Assembly: GCA_013362805.1 (NCBI GenBank) | Contig: JABFVL010000039.1 | Location: 1 to 43,604, forward strand | DNA: 43,604 bases | Origin: Mycobacteriales bacterium | Lineage (GTDB): Bacteria > Actinomycetota > Actinomycetes > Mycobacteriales > QHCE01 | Reading direction: 5' to 3' | In this document: positions 21,418 through 30,746 of the stretch, piece by piece | Layout of the letters: each line of letters starts with the position of its first letter | Numbering within the stretch: position 1 is the first letter of the stretch | The notes under the pieces: model-generated | Database searches by the model: none | What the model saw: only the letters and a program-made list of their open reading frames with translations | What the model was told of the DNA's origin: nothing | Translations under genes and position numbers: made by a program

Positions 21418-24400
21418 TTAGATAGTCCATTGTCCTATTCCATAAAAAGCGCCGGCGCTTCCACCTTTCCAAACGGCCGGCCCAGTCACAACGATGGTCA
21501 CGACATCCCCTCTTTTCAGATGGTACGTTCTTCCTTTATGGCGATAGTAGCCCCTAGCATGAGCATTATTCCGCGGAATTGCGCCCCAAGTTCCATGGAA
21601 GATATAGTCTCCCGACTCATAAGGAAAGTGCCCATAAGATTTCAAAGGAACGACCGGTACGCCATTGACAGATATCGAATAGTGCAGATCAACTGCATAT
21701 GCCTTAGACCAGTCACCGTGAAATCTCGCTGACCAAGAGATCGAACACCCTTTGACACTTGTTGTCGAACACGTCGATTGAAGGGTGAGACAACCAACAT
21801 TACTACATTGTTTGCGATAGGACTTTCCTTTCGCTTTCGTAACTACCCTTTTAGCTTTTTGTGCAGTCTTGCGAATGGCATTGCGAGATTTGCTAAAGAT
21901 CGACCATCTTCCATCGAGATCGGTGCAGTTAATTGGGTCGGCATAACAATAATCATATGCTGTGGCGTTTCCACCCCGCATCGGATCGACTTGCAAGAAA
22001 CGCCCGAGTTCTGGGCTATACAACCGAACGCCCATCAGCATCGTGTCATCTGTGGTTTCAGCGCTGCGTTGTTTGCCACCGAGCCAGCCGTAGCGGGCAT
22101 CGGCAGTGGCCGTGACCGTGTCGGCGGGGTTGCCGTATTCGTCGTAGTGGGACACCACTGGCGAAGTCAGCGCGGTGTCGATGGTCATGACCACGTCGCC
22201 GTGCAGGTTGGTGAGTTGCAGGCGAATGTCCGCACCAGTTGGGCTGCCACCCGGCAGAGTTGCCGTGGCGCTCAGGTCGCCGTCAACGCCCGAGATGTTG
22301 CGGGACATCGTGTTGTTGGTGGTGTCTGCGATAAGCCAGCGTGGTTCGTCGGAGTCGTCGCCGTAGTGGGTGAGTTTGCGCGACGAAATGTTCCACGTTT
22401 CGCCGGTCTTCGTTTCGGTGTTGAAGCTTCGGAAGCGTAGAGCTGGGTCAAGCGTCCAATTCATCCGCTTGTTATCAGCGGCGTTGATTTGGCTCGCTAC
22501 CAGATCGTTCGTGTAGTAGGAATTTTTGGTGCCGGCACCCGTTTGAGTGATCCGACCGAACTTGTCGTAGGTGAAGCCCGTGTCTTGGATGCGGTCGGCA
22601 CTGTCGAAGGTGTGGTTCGTTGATGTCGCGTCGCTGTCACATGCCGAACCGGAAAGGCCGTTTGTCGCGGTTTTCTTGGTGCGGTTTGTGTAGCGGTCAA
22701 ATTCGTAGACGCGCTTTGCGCAGGTGTCGCCGTTGTCGTCTACAGCCGTGGTCAAGCGGCCTCGACGGTCGTATGAGTAGGTGGAGTTTCCGGCGCTGGA
22801 ACTGTTGCTGATCGTTTTGCCCCGCGCGTTTTCTACTGTCGTTTCGGTGTAGAGAACTACCCCATCGGACGCACGTGAATAGGTGCGAGCGTTGGGCTGA
22901 CCAGAGGCGTCCAAAGTGTCTTTGCGCACCATCCCGCCGGGATAGGTCTGCTCCACCACTTGCCCATCCGGGCCGTAGCTGGCGCCGAATGTGCCCGCTA
23001 CTGAGTCCGTCAACGACGTGACCATGCCGCGTGGTTCTTTCGCACGGTCATATCCGTAAGACACCGAGCCCGAGCCATCGGTAATCGATGTGATGCGGTT
23101 GAAGCGGTCATACACCGTGGTGGTTTGCCCACCATCAGCGTCCGTGTATGTCCGTTGCCGGCCCAGATCGTCATAGGTGCGAATAATCGCGGAGCCATCA
23201 GCGGAAACCGTGCGCAGAACTCGGCCAGAGTTCGGGTCATATTCCGTAGTCACCGCTGGCACAGCCGTGCCTTCACCACCAGTGATTTCCGCTTTCGTCA
23301 CCCGATCCAGCGCATCGCGTGTGGTGGTCGTGGTGCGCACGGTCGAACCGACAGTTTCGGTCATCTCAGCCGCGTCGCCGTAGCGGGAGTATTTCGTGAC
23401 GCGCTTTGTTGGCAGTTGCGACGGCATTCGCGCGGAGTCGTGGCCGGTGATATTGCCTGACGGCTTGTTCACGCATAGCTGTCCAGCCCACTCGGGCTTG
23501 TTGCCACACGCCGCGTCCACGGGGTGCACGCCAGCGGAGTAGTAGATGTTCTCCGAAGAACGCACGTCGAATCCGGTCGCGCCCGCATCGAACGCTTTAG
23601 TAACGCGGCCTCGATCGTCATACGCCGTGTAAGTGGTCTCTTCGGTGGAGCCGCCAACATCCGCTGTGACAGCGGTCGGCGCTTTCAGCTTCCAGCCCGA
23701 GGTGCCGCCCTTCTCCGCGTTGTAGCCATTCTTGGTGACGCGAACATCGCCGAGCGGGTAGGCCAAGGTTTCGCCCATGCCGCCATCGAAAGTGCCGGGC
23801 AGTTGCGCGGCGGTTTTCTCGGTGGTGACCAGGTGATATTCGGCGCCGTCGGGTTTACCTTCGTCGAACCAACGGTGGGTGTAGCCACGGGCGACCACAG
23901 TGGAGCCCGACGGCCAGACTGTCATGCCCAGCGAGTTTTGAATGGGCTCTTCTAGCACCATTTTCTGCCAGGGCGTGACGGTTTCTTTTTCGTCCAGCCC
24001 AGCGTTTTCGAAGTAGTGGTAGGTGGACAGTTGGCGGGCGCGTTCTGGGGAGTCGGCGGCCAAGCCTAGTTCGGCTTGCCAGCGCTGGGCGTCGGGCAAG
24101 CTGCCCAAGGCGATGGCCCGGTTGGTGGATTCCAGGCTGCGCACCACGTTGCCGTAGCGGTCGTATTCGTTCGTGTCGATCGCACCGCCTGGGGTTGCCG
24201 TGTTCACCTCTTGGGTGTTGGCGTTCAGGTAGTGGATGCTCGCGTACGTGTAGCCGCCGGTGCCTGGGGCTGAACCCGTGGCGGTGTGGGTGCCGGGGTC
24301 GTCCTGGGGTCCGAACACGGCGGTGGCATCGGTCGGGAAATCGGTTTGTGCCCAGGTCGCGATGGTTGTTGGGTCCATATCGTGCGGACCGCCCGCGCCC

Positions 24401-27400
24401 TTTGTTAATGGCACGTCGTACACGATTTTCGTGGCGATTTCGCCATCGAGTTGATCCTTCGTGCCGGCCTGCAACGCGGCCCGGCGCACCTTCAGCAAGC
24501 GGCCCGGGTGCTGGTCTTTGCCGGCGACACCGTAATCGAAATACCAAGGCAGCTCACCGGCCGCTTTGGCCTGAACGAGTCGGCCGGCACTGTCGTAGTC
24601 GTAGGTGGTGGGCAGTGCTGGGCTGAGCCGTGGATCGGATACTTCACGCAACCGGCCCTGGTCGTCATAGCGGTATGCCGCGACAATGACCGCGCTTTCC
24701 TGGTTCGCCGTTGGGTCCCACGTCCACACCTTCACTGCCTTCACGCGCTCTTTGAAATCACCCCACGTGGTGCTCGTCGCCGTGGTGGTGTCCGCGTAGA
24801 CGTATTCGAGCACCTCACAGCCGCGTGCTGGCGTTGACGTGGTGCAATCGCCAATGCCGTCTTCTTGCGGGTTGATGACCTTACGCACCAGCGTGCGTTT
24901 ATCGGTGGAGTCATACAAGTAGCGGGTGGTCGACTTCTCTTCCGGAGTCCATGTTGTCGACACCAAGAATTGGCCGGAGGCGTCCTTCTTGAACTCGGTG
25001 GTTTCACCACTCATTTCTCGCAGCTGATATGTGTCATCGTCTATCTTCGCGAGTTGGTAGTCCTCCGCTCCGGGTTCAGGGAAGAACGCGGTGCTCGAAC
25101 GGGCGAAAGTGAGCCAGCCGCCCTGTGTGGTGTGCACTTTGGCGAGGTGCGCTTCAGGGAACTCAAGCTTAGAAAAGTCGCTGCCCGCCGCCGCGTCGGT
25201 GGGGCCGCCGGTCCATTGCGGACCGAAGGGGGCAATAAGTTCGGTGACCGAGATCCGGTCCCAATACACCCACTGCCGGTTGTCGTTGCCGAACCCGTTG
25301 TACAGGCGAATTGTCGCGCCCGTCGCGTTGGCCGGGATATCCACATCGACAGTGAGTTCCTGCCACGCATCTGTGTATGAGGCGCGCGGGCTTTGCACTT
25401 CCTGCCAACCCGACGGCCCATTGGTGCCCACGACTAGCTTCAAACCGCGCTCATGTTTCGGCGCGAGTCCAGTGGAGCCAGGCGCGTAAATCCAGCCGCT
25501 GACCCGATATTTGCGGCCCTGACGCATGTCAGCGCGTAACGCCGACGCGTCGCCGCCGACGCTGACGAACGTGTCGCCATCGGAGGCGTAAGACTGATCA
25601 GAAGGCACGATCAGCAGCGAATCCGAGCTGGTGCCCTGGCCTTTGTTGGTCTCTCGATACGAGTCGGCGTGGTAACTCTCAAAGCCGGTGAGGTCGGTAG
25701 AAACCTGCTGCTGATTCGCCGACAACCGCTCACCCTGCGGACGTAAACCATCGGTGGGCTCGCGGCTCGACGCGCTGCGGTTTACTGACATGCCCAGCTC
25801 GTCGACGTCCGTCACGGACACGCCATAGTCACCGGTCAGCAAGTTCACCGAGCCCGGGCCGGCGCTCTCACTGGCCGCGCCATCACCGTTGGGGTCAACA
25901 GTGATTTTCTGCCACGAAGTTTCATAGTTCGAGTTGTCGGCTTTGGTGAGCACCGCGCGCACCTCGGCCACACCACCAACCCGGCCCAGGGTTTCCACCG
26001 CGTTCCACACCACATAACCGCCAGCGGTCGACATTTGACCGTCAGACATCGCCAGCCGCGTTTTCGTGGACCGCTTGCCCTTCGCCGCATCCTCATCAAG
26101 CGAGGCGGACAAAGACTCACCCGGCGGCGTGGCGATCTTGACGCCTTCTTCCGTGGTCGCGGTGGCTTGCGCGCCGGCGGGCGGCACAATCAAGTTCGCG
26201 GCCGGGATATCCACTACACTGCCGCCCGGCCCGCGGCGATACTGGAACTTCACCGACGTGTAGGCGATATTGCCTTCCACCTCAAGTTTCGTGCGCTCCA
26301 CCACCGTGGCGCCAGGGCGCGGCGACACCATGCCCGCATTGCCCACGTTGAACCGATAGACAGCGGGATCTTTCGACAGGTTGCCCGCGCGGTCCTTCGC
26401 CCACACTTGCAAGACCCGCTCCCCAGGTTCCGGGGTGAGCTTCAACGTGTAGTCGCCAGTGGCGCCGACTTCTTTCGTATCGGTGTCCGTGTCAAGTTTG
26501 TATTTGTAGGCGCTGATATCTGTACTGCCCGTGGCTGGCTTGAGCAGGAACGAGCCTTCGCCAGTGCGCCCACTCCAGTTGCCATCATTCGGGTAGTCAC
26601 TCGAGGACACGTGTGGAGTGCCCGGAATACTGGTGTCGATCTTGAAATACCGCCACTGCGAATACTCCGACCAATAGCGACCATCGCCCGAACGCATCCG
26701 CACCGCATACGCTTTGCTTTCGTCGAGCACGCCATCAGGAATTTTGAACTCGGCGTATGAACCCGCCGGAACATCGTCAACCTGCCACTGGCGGATATAG
26801 CCCACCCGGTATTCGTGCAGCTCAAAGACGACGTCAGTTTTGCTTTCCTCGTCCCACGTCCATACCTTCATCGTTGGCGTTTTCGTGTTCGTCCAGCCCA
26901 AATCGTTGTCGTCGTTGCCGTCAATGTTCAGGCCGGGTTCAACCGACGGCAGATCCACCTGCGGCACACCGTTATATGACACCTCAATGTAGATGCCAGC
27001 CCATTTACGCCACGACACATTGTCTTGCTCGTTGTGCGCGTACATCACGAACGAGGTCAGATCCCAGTTGCCGCTTGACGCGTCACGCATGGTGCTGCTG
27101 ACATCCCAGCTGCCCTGCTCGTTACCACCCATCGCCGTGCCCGACTCGCCAAGCCAGCGATCCCACGAGGGCTGATTACTCCACGTCGTGTTGCCGTCGA
27201 CCCAGCCCGTCTGCTGCAACGACGTGTCACGGCTCGTACCCGACCACGAATAGCCGAGATCAGCTTTCAGATGCGCCCAATAGATTTCCTTACCCTTAAT
27301 TTCCCGGGTATCCATCCGCAGATACGAGCGAATTGTGTTCGCGCCACTGTTATAGGTGCCCGAACGTGGCATGCCCTCTTGCCCGCCCACAAACGCGCTG

Positions 27401-28539
27401 CTCGGGCGGCCAGAGTCCACTTCGGTGAAAAAGTCGACGTCCAAGCCCACAGTTGGGTCCAGGTAGACCGGGAAAACCGTTTCGGGGTTATCGAGCATGG
27501 CCTGATTCGGGGTAATCACCAGCTCAGAACCGTTGAGCACGGTCTTCATTTCTTCTTCACTGCGCGGCGGCGTGGGCTCTTCCTCCACCGGCGTGCAGTC
27601 CTCACCGCCACCGCCGGGCGCGCTCTGCGACGGACTCGGCGTCGCGCTCTTGGAAGGCGTGGGGCTCGGGGTGGCCGACGGCGACGGGCTCAGCGTTGCG
27701 CTCGGTGTTGGGGTAGGGCATGTCGCCTCACCGCGCTGTGCGGTCGCGGTTTCCTGCTCCCCAACTACGCCCGAATCCCACATCAGTGGCGTGGGCGCGA
27801 CAAATATCGAGGCGCCTTGTTCATCCTCGGCACGTAGATTGCCCTGCGCATCCACCTTGACGCTCAGCTTCGCCGTTGTCAGCGTGAACTTCAGCTCATT
27901 CAACGCCGGAGACTTCGCGGCTTCCGGGGTTTTCACGACAAGCAGTTCGGAAAAAGCCTCAGGGCGCGCCGTCAACTTCAGGTCAACACCGGGAATGACC
28001 TCTGGATATGTGGCGCTCGCGCCCTCCACTGTAGGTGCGGCCAACGTGTAGCCCTTGAGCGCGAAACTCAGCTCATGCCCGTCCTTTGTGATCTTCGCAA
28101 ACGGGCCCGCGCCACCGCCCGAAAACGCGATATCCACTGCGGCGGCCTTTGGGCGGATCGCCCCATCGCTCGCTTTCACCAGTGATGTGTCGACACCGAC
28201 CCACTTGTCGCCTTGCCGCACGCGCTGCACCTGCGCGTATTGCTTGGAGGTGAAGGTTCCGTCAGGATTCGCGAACACCTGACCGCGCTCGGTGGTGAGG
28301 TTGGTGACCTCCACCGGCTCACCGCGCAATTTCGCGGCCACAAGCGCCGAGGCCTTGTCACCACCGGGCTGCTGCTGAGCCCGGGCCGGAAGCTCCGATT
28401 CGGCCGCTACTTGCGTGGGCAGCATCTGCAATAACCCCGCGACCAGCACAACCGACAAGGTCGCGCCCAAAAAACGGGCTACCGTCGGCCGGGATAATTT
28501 GGTGGCGATGCTGAACCGACGTGATCGAGCCTTGCCCAA
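21418..28539 (-). CDS. Secreted RHS/YD-repeat polymorphic-toxin candidate, 2373 aa
   Basis: A Sec-type signal peptide covers about residues 1-46 (basic start, hydrophobic FLGATLSVVLVAGLL, VAA cut site). A Pro/Ser/Thr-rich linker lies at 275-312, then a DNRLRE-like beta-sandwich region (about 355-530), Ig/fibronectin-like segments, and a carbohydrate-binding-like module (around KYRVSGWIYAPGS). A long array of YD repeats follows (for example TTYDYDSAGRL, TTVYDRFNRITSITDGSG). The RHS core ends with LGRFLQVDP and DPINCTDLDG, the usual boundary before a variable toxin tail. The 163-residue tail (DNA 21421-21909) is basic at first, then holds four closely spaced cysteines and a beta-rich part ending YGIGQWTI; no known toxin family is recognised. 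The start is TTG 28539, with GGAGGG 6 nt upstream. Confidence 0.93.
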   Translation of the reverse strand: MGKARSRRFSIATKLSRPTVARFLGATLSVVLVAGLLQMLPTQVAAESELPARAQQQPGGDKASALVAAKLRGEPVEVTNLTTERGQVFANPDGTFTSKQYAQVQRVRQGDKWVGVDTSLVKASDGAIRPKAAAVDIAFSGGGAGPFAKITKDGHELSFALKGYTLAAPTVEGASATYPEVIPGVDLKLTARPEAFSELLVVKTPEAAKSPALNELKFTLTTAKLSVKVDAQGNLRAEDEQGASIFVAPTPLMWDSGVVGEQETATAQRGEATCPTPTPSATLSPSPSATPSPTPSKSATPSPSQSAPGGGGEDCTPVEEEPTPPRSEEEMKTVLNGSELVITPNQAMLDNPETVFPVYLDPTVGLDVDFFTEVDSGRPSSAFVGGQEGMPRSGTYNSGANTIRSYLRMDTREIKGKEIYWAHLKADLGYSWSGTSRDTSLQQTGWVDGNTTWSNQPSWDRWLGESGTAMGGNEQGSWDVSSTMRDASSGNWDLTSFVMYAHNEQDNVSWRKWAGIYIEVSYNGVPQVDLPSVEPGLNIDGNDDNDLGWTNTKTPTMKVWTWDEESKTDVVFELHEYRVGYIRQWQVDDVPAGSYAEFKIPDGVLDESKAYAVRMRSGDGRYWSEYSQWRYFKIDTSIPGTPHVSSSDYPNDGNWSGRTGEGSFLLKPATGSTDISAYKYKLDTDTDTKEVGATGDYTLKLTPEPGERVLQVWAKDRAGNLSKDPAVYRFNVGNAGMVSPRPGATVVERTKLEVEGNIAYTSVKFQYRRGPGGSVVDIPAANLIVPPAGAQATATTEEGVKIATPPGESLSASLDEDAAKGKRSTKTRLAMSDGQMSTAGGYVVWNAVETLGRVGGVAEVRAVLTKADNSNYETSWQKITVDPNGDGAASESAGPGSVNLLTGDYGVSVTDVDELGMSVNRSASSREPTDGLRPQGERLSANQQQVSTDLTGFESYHADSYRETNKGQGTSSDSLLIVPSDQSYASDGDTFVSVGGDASALRADMRQGRKYRVSGWIYAPGSTGLAPKHERGLKLVVGTNGPSGWQEVQSPRASYTDAWQELTVDVDIPANATGATIRLYNGFGNDNRQWVYWDRISVTELIAPFGPQWTGGPTDAAAGSDFSKLEFPEAHLAKVHTTQGGWLTFARSSTAFFPEPGAEDYQLAKIDDDTYQLREMSGETTEFKKDASGQFLVSTTWTPEEKSTTRYLYDSTDKRTLVRKVINPQEDGIGDCTTSTPARGCEVLEYVYADTTTATSTTWGDFKERVKAVKVWTWDPTANQESAVIVAAYRYDDQGRLREVSDPRLSPALPTTYDYDSAGRLVQAKAAGELPWYFDYGVAGKDQHPGRLLKVRRAALQAGTKDQLDGEIATKIVYDVPLTKGAGGPHDMDPTTIATWAQTDFPTDATAVFGPQDDPGTHTATGSAPGTGGYTYASIHYLNANTQEVNTATPGGAIDTNEYDRYGNVVRSLESTNRAIALGSLPDAQRWQAELGLAADSPERARQLSTYHYFENAGLDEKETVTPWQKMVLEEPIQNSLGMTVWPSGSTVVARGYTHRWFDEGKPDGAEYHLVTTEKTAAQLPGTFDGGMGETLAYPLGDVRVTKNGYNAEKGGTSGWKLKAPTAVTADVGGSTEETTYTAYDDRGRVTKAFDAGATGFDVRSSENIYYSAGVHPVDAACGNKPEWAGQLCVNKPSGNITGHDSARMPSQLPTKRVTKYSRYGDAAEMTETVGSTVRTTTTTRDALDRVTKAEITGGEGTAVPAVTTEYDPNSGRVLRTVSADGSAIIRTYDDLGRQRTYTDADGGQTTTVYDRFNRITSITDGSGSVSYGYDRAKEPRGMVTSLTDSVAGTFGASYGPDGQVVEQTYPGGMVRKDTLDASGQPNARTYSRASDGVVLYTETTVENARGKTISNSSSAGNSTYSYDRRGRLTTAVDDNGDTCAKRVYEFDRYTNRTKKTATNGLSGSACDSDATSTNHTFDSADRIQDTGFTYDKFGRITQTGAGTKNSYYTNDLVASQINAADNKRMNWTLDPALRFRSFNTETKTGETWNISSRKLTHYGDDSDEPRWLIADTTNNTMSRNISGVDGDLSATATLPGGSPTGADIRLQLTNLHGDVVMTIDTALTSPVVSHYDEYGNPADTVTATADARYGWLGGKQRSAETTDDTMLMGVRLYSPELGRFLQVDPMRGGNATAYDYCYADPINCTDLDGRWSIFSKSRNAIRKTAQKAKRVVTKAKGKSYRKQCSNVGCLTLQSTCSTTSVKGCSISWSARFHGDWSKAYAVDLHYSISVNGVPVVPLKSYGHFPYESGDYIFHGTWGAIPRNNAHARGYYRHKGRTYHLKRGDVVTIVVTGPAVWKGGSAGAFYGIGQWTI
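21421..21909 (-). other. Variable C-terminal toxin-like tail of the RHS protein
   Basis: This segment encodes the residues after the DPINCTDLDG boundary. It begins with a Lys/Arg-rich linker (KTAQKAKRVVTKAKGKS), then CSNVGC, STCSTTSVKGC and an all-beta-looking region with HGTWGAIPRNNAH and RGDVVTIVVTGP. Its base composition is visibly lower in GC than the RHS core, as expected for an exchangeable toxin cassette. Confidence 0.65.
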
Positions 28540-28853
28540 TTGAAACCCTCCAGCAATTCACCAACTGTCGAGAATCGACGTCGAAAGTTATCACCTATTA
28601 CTTACGCTTCGGAAGAGCTCAAATAAAACTCGAATAAAGTCGTTTCATAAACCTGGGCGAACCCAGTCATATATTCCAAGGACGAAATCAACTAGCCGTC
28701 AACGTGCCGTTCTTGGGCCACAAAAGAACAAAGTGGCGGATGAAATAGAGCATCAGCGAACGGCTTCTGAAGCAGAAACGAGCCTAGGCGCTGGATTTCC
28801 TACCGACAGCCGGTGCCCAAATACACCGACACACACCAGCTCTAGCGACTAAT
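28540..28853. promoter_or_regulatory. 314-bp intergenic region upstream of the RHS gene
   Basis: On the minus strand TTGAGC (28617-28622) and TAATAG (28595-28600) are 16 bp apart, about 55 bp before TTG 28539, and form a possible promoter. The ribosome binding site GGAGGG lies at 28546-28551. I see no gene and no strong hairpin in the rest. Confidence 0.4.
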
Positions 28854-29639
28854 TCAACTCACATACCGACCTGGAGTAGTGCCCACAACGCGCTTGAAAT
28901 GTCGAGTCAGGTGAGACTGATCGTAAAAGCCGGCACTGATCGCAACGTCGCTCGCGGAGTGCCCATCGAGCAACAAACGTCGAGCAAGTTCGATGCGGCG
29001 AGACATCAAGTATTGGTGCGGGGCGATGCCGAAAGCGCCGGTGAAGACCCGGACTAGGTGCGTGGGGTGAGCATGAATCAGCCGGGCGGCCTCCTCGAGA
29101 GTGATGCCATCGAGCAGCCGCTCATCGATAAGGTCACGCAAGTCATGGGCAATGCCTTGATTTGAGTTGCCGTCGAGCAAAACTTTGGGGCGTAATTGCT
29201 GGCGAAGCCGCTCAACGATGAGAGCTAGACGGCTTTCCGCTTCAAACTCATCACCCCGATTCGCCAGCGCCGCATGCAACTGCCCGACACGATTGCGCAA
29301 AAGCCGTTCGGTGAAATGTGGGCTATCCACAGCAGGGCCGATCAGAGTTTCGTCCAGCTGCGTCATATCGAGATAGAGCACCCGTTTGCGAAATCCATGA
29401 GTGGTGGCGGGGGTGCCGTTATGTGGCACCTGCGGCGGGAGCAAGCTCACGGTGTCGGTCTGGAGGTTGTGCTCGTCGCGGTCCAGGTTGTAGCGCACGG
29501 CCCCATCGTCAATGATCAGCAAAGTCCACACATCGTGGACATGCATGGGGTATGTGTGCTCGGGGAAATGCGCGTGAAAAACCTCGGCGATGCCCGCGAC
29601 AGGCGGGCGCCATGCCACGACCTGCCGCTTTGGCCTCAT
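28854..29639 (-). CDS. AraC-family transcriptional regulator
   Basis: The 261-residue protein has an N-terminal cupin sensor domain (about 1-150: HAHFPEHTYPMHVHDVWTLL, HNLQTDTVSLLPPQVPHNG). A C-terminal AraC/XylS DNA-binding domain (about 160-260) has two helix-turn-helix motifs (LEEAARLIHAHPTHLVRVF and SASDVAISAGFYDQSHLTRH) and the signature FKRVVGTTPGRY. ATG 29639 is chosen because TACATT lies 6 nt upstream (leaderless); the open frame reaches TTG 29654. It is divergent from a DUF2000 gene with 49 bp between starts. AraC/DUF2000 pairs recur in actinobacteria, so it probably controls that gene. Confidence 0.92.
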   Translation of the reverse strand: MRPKRQVVAWRPPVAGIAEVFHAHFPEHTYPMHVHDVWTLLIIDDGAVRYNLDRDEHNLQTDTVSLLPPQVPHNGTPATTHGFRKRVLYLDMTQLDETLIGPAVDSPHFTERLLRNRVGQLHAALANRGDEFEAESRLALIVERLRQQLRPKVLLDGNSNQGIAHDLRDLIDERLLDGITLEEAARLIHAHPTHLVRVFTGAFGIAPHQYLMSRRIELARRLLLDGHSASDVAISAGFYDQSHLTRHFKRVVGTTPGRYVS

Positions 29640-29645
29640 GCAAAG

Positions 29646-29651
29646 AATGTA
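29646..29651 (-). promoter_or_regulatory. Leaderless -10 hexamer TACATT
   Basis: TACATT on the minus strand, 6 nt before ATG 29639. Confidence 0.45.
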
Positions 29652-29688
29652 CAAGACCAGCGGGAAACACCTAGTGAAGTCTTAAGGC

Positions 29689-30123
29689 ATGAAATCCGAG
29701 GACAGCCCGCTTATCCGATTCGACACCAAGATCGCGGTCCTGCTCCGCGAGGACCTTGAACCTTGGCAGCGCCTCAACGTCACCGCATTCCTGGTCAGCG
29801 GCTTGGGCACCGCATTGCCCGAGGTGATCGGAGAACCATACGCTGACGCCGACGACACCGCATATCTGCCGATGTTCCGTCAGCCCGTGCTCGTCTTTGA
29901 GGGAACGAAGGAACTGATGGCCCTCGCACATCAGCGGGCGTTGTCTCGCTCGCTACTAATTGCGGTATTCACCTCAGATCTCTTCAGCAGGGGCAACGAC
30001 AGAGACAATCGGGCCGCCGTGCGAGCAACGAGCCGAGATGAACTCAATCTCGTCGGCATTGCGATATATGGGCCGCGCAACGCGGTCGACAAAACTCTCA
30101 AGGGGTCGCGAATGCACCCCTGA
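29689..30123 (+). CDS. DUF2000 family protein
   Basis: The 144-residue protein matches DUF2000 over its whole length: RFDTKIAVLLREDLEPWQ, LNVTAFLVSGLG, GEPYADADDTAYLPMFRQP, VLVFEG, LSRSLLIAVFT and the C-terminal GPRNAVDKTLKG. The family has a ferredoxin-like or peptidyl-tRNA-hydrolase-II-like fold in solved members, but no proven activity. It is cytosolic, with no signal peptide. No strong ribosome binding site is visible (TTAAGG lies very close to ATG 29689). It is paired divergently with the AraC-type regulator. Confidence 0.9.
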   Translation: MKSEDSPLIRFDTKIAVLLREDLEPWQRLNVTAFLVSGLGTALPEVIGEPYADADDTAYLPMFRQPVLVFEGTKELMALAHQRALSRSLLIAVFTSDLFSRGNDRDNRAAVRATSRDELNLVGIAIYGPRNAVDKTLKGSRMHP

Positions 30124-30265
30124 CCAGCATCCCGCTTTCCGCGCAGAACCTACGCCATCTTCCAGAGGCCGCCCTCACGCATGCGCGAACGTATAGTTCT
30201 CGCGTCATCAAACATAATCACCGTAATCGAATGATTTTTCAGGATATCGCCGGCGCCGATAGCCT

Positions 30266-30292
30266 GTGTGTGGTCACATCGTGACCACACAC
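30266..30292. promoter_or_regulatory. Perfect 12-bp palindrome, 3-nt centre, upstream of secreted-peptide gene
   Basis: GTGTGTGGTCAC, ATC, GTGACCACACAC. It ends 16 bp before ATG 30309 and just before the ribosome binding site AAAGGA. It is either a strong operator in the 5' UTR or promoter, or an mRNA hairpin that blocks or stabilises the leader. Confidence 0.6.
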
Positions 30293-30308
30293 TCCTGAAA
30301 GGACATAC

Positions 30309-30611
30309 ATGACATACACACGTAAACTGGCGAACATTCTGGGCGCGGCGGCGCTCACGTCAATGCTCTCCATCGGCATGTTCACGTCATCGGCGGCGGC
30401 AGCCCCGCAACCCGTCGGACCAGGTGGCATTCCTTGCGCGATAACCCCAGGCCTGCAACCAACAAATTCCTGCAACCTTTATGACATGTCAGGCATGCTG
30501 CCAGGGCCATTCAGCTCGATGTACGAAATTACCTGCACAAACCCCACAGACGATGGAGTCACAATCTGCCGCGTCGACACCGCCAGCCCAAGCACACCAA
30601 TAGGCAGATGA
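30309..30611 (+). CDS. Small secreted protein with four cysteines
   Basis: The 100-residue precursor has a signal peptide (about 1-32: basic MTYTRK start, hydrophobic LGAAALTSMLSIGMF, cleavage near AAAAPQ). The mature part is about 68 residues, Pro/Gly-rich, with cysteines at 43, 55, 76 and 87, enough for two disulfides outside the cell. No family is recognised; an extracellular peptide, inhibitor or signalling factor are all possible. ATG 30309 has the ribosome binding site AAAGGA about 6 nt upstream. A 12-bp palindrome precedes it and a 9-bp hairpin follows, so it is a single-gene unit. Confidence 0.7.
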   Translation: MTYTRKLANILGAAALTSMLSIGMFTSSAAAAPQPVGPGGIPCAITPGLQPTNSCNLYDMSGMLPGPFSSMYEITCTNPTDDGVTICRVDTASPSTPIGR

Positions 30612-30612
30612 A

Positions 30613-30650
30613 TGAGTTATGCCTGACAGAATCACGGCATCCATAACTCA
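30613..30650. terminator. Stem-loop just after the secreted-peptide gene
   Basis: TGAGTTATG (30613-30621) pairs perfectly with CATAACTCA (30642-30650), with GCC/GGC pairing further in. There is no T-tract, which is common for actinobacterial terminators. Confidence 0.5.
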
Positions 30651-30734
30651 CATCGCATGAAGTCACGACGACGGGCGGGCAGCTCTTCCCCGTCCTCGTC
30701 TCAAGCTTCTCCATACGCGTGAGAACCCACTAGA

Positions 30735-30740
30735 TAAAAT
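30735..30740 (+). promoter_or_regulatory. Leaderless -10 hexamer TAAAAT
   Basis: TAGATAAAAT, then TGAGCG, then ATG 30747. Confidence 0.5.
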
Positions 30741-30746
30741 TGAGCG

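Noticed and set aside
27600..27725. Tandem-repeat-like DNA resembling a repeat array
   Set aside because: It encodes the Pro/Ser/Thr-rich linker of the RHS protein. There are no spacers of constant length, so it is not a CRISPR array. I saw none elsewhere in the window.
22000..28400. Many plus-strand open frames of 60-240 aa opposite the RHS gene
   Set aside because: They are low-complexity, Arg/Pro/Ala/His-rich shadows of a GC-rich gene, with no ribosome binding sites or motifs.
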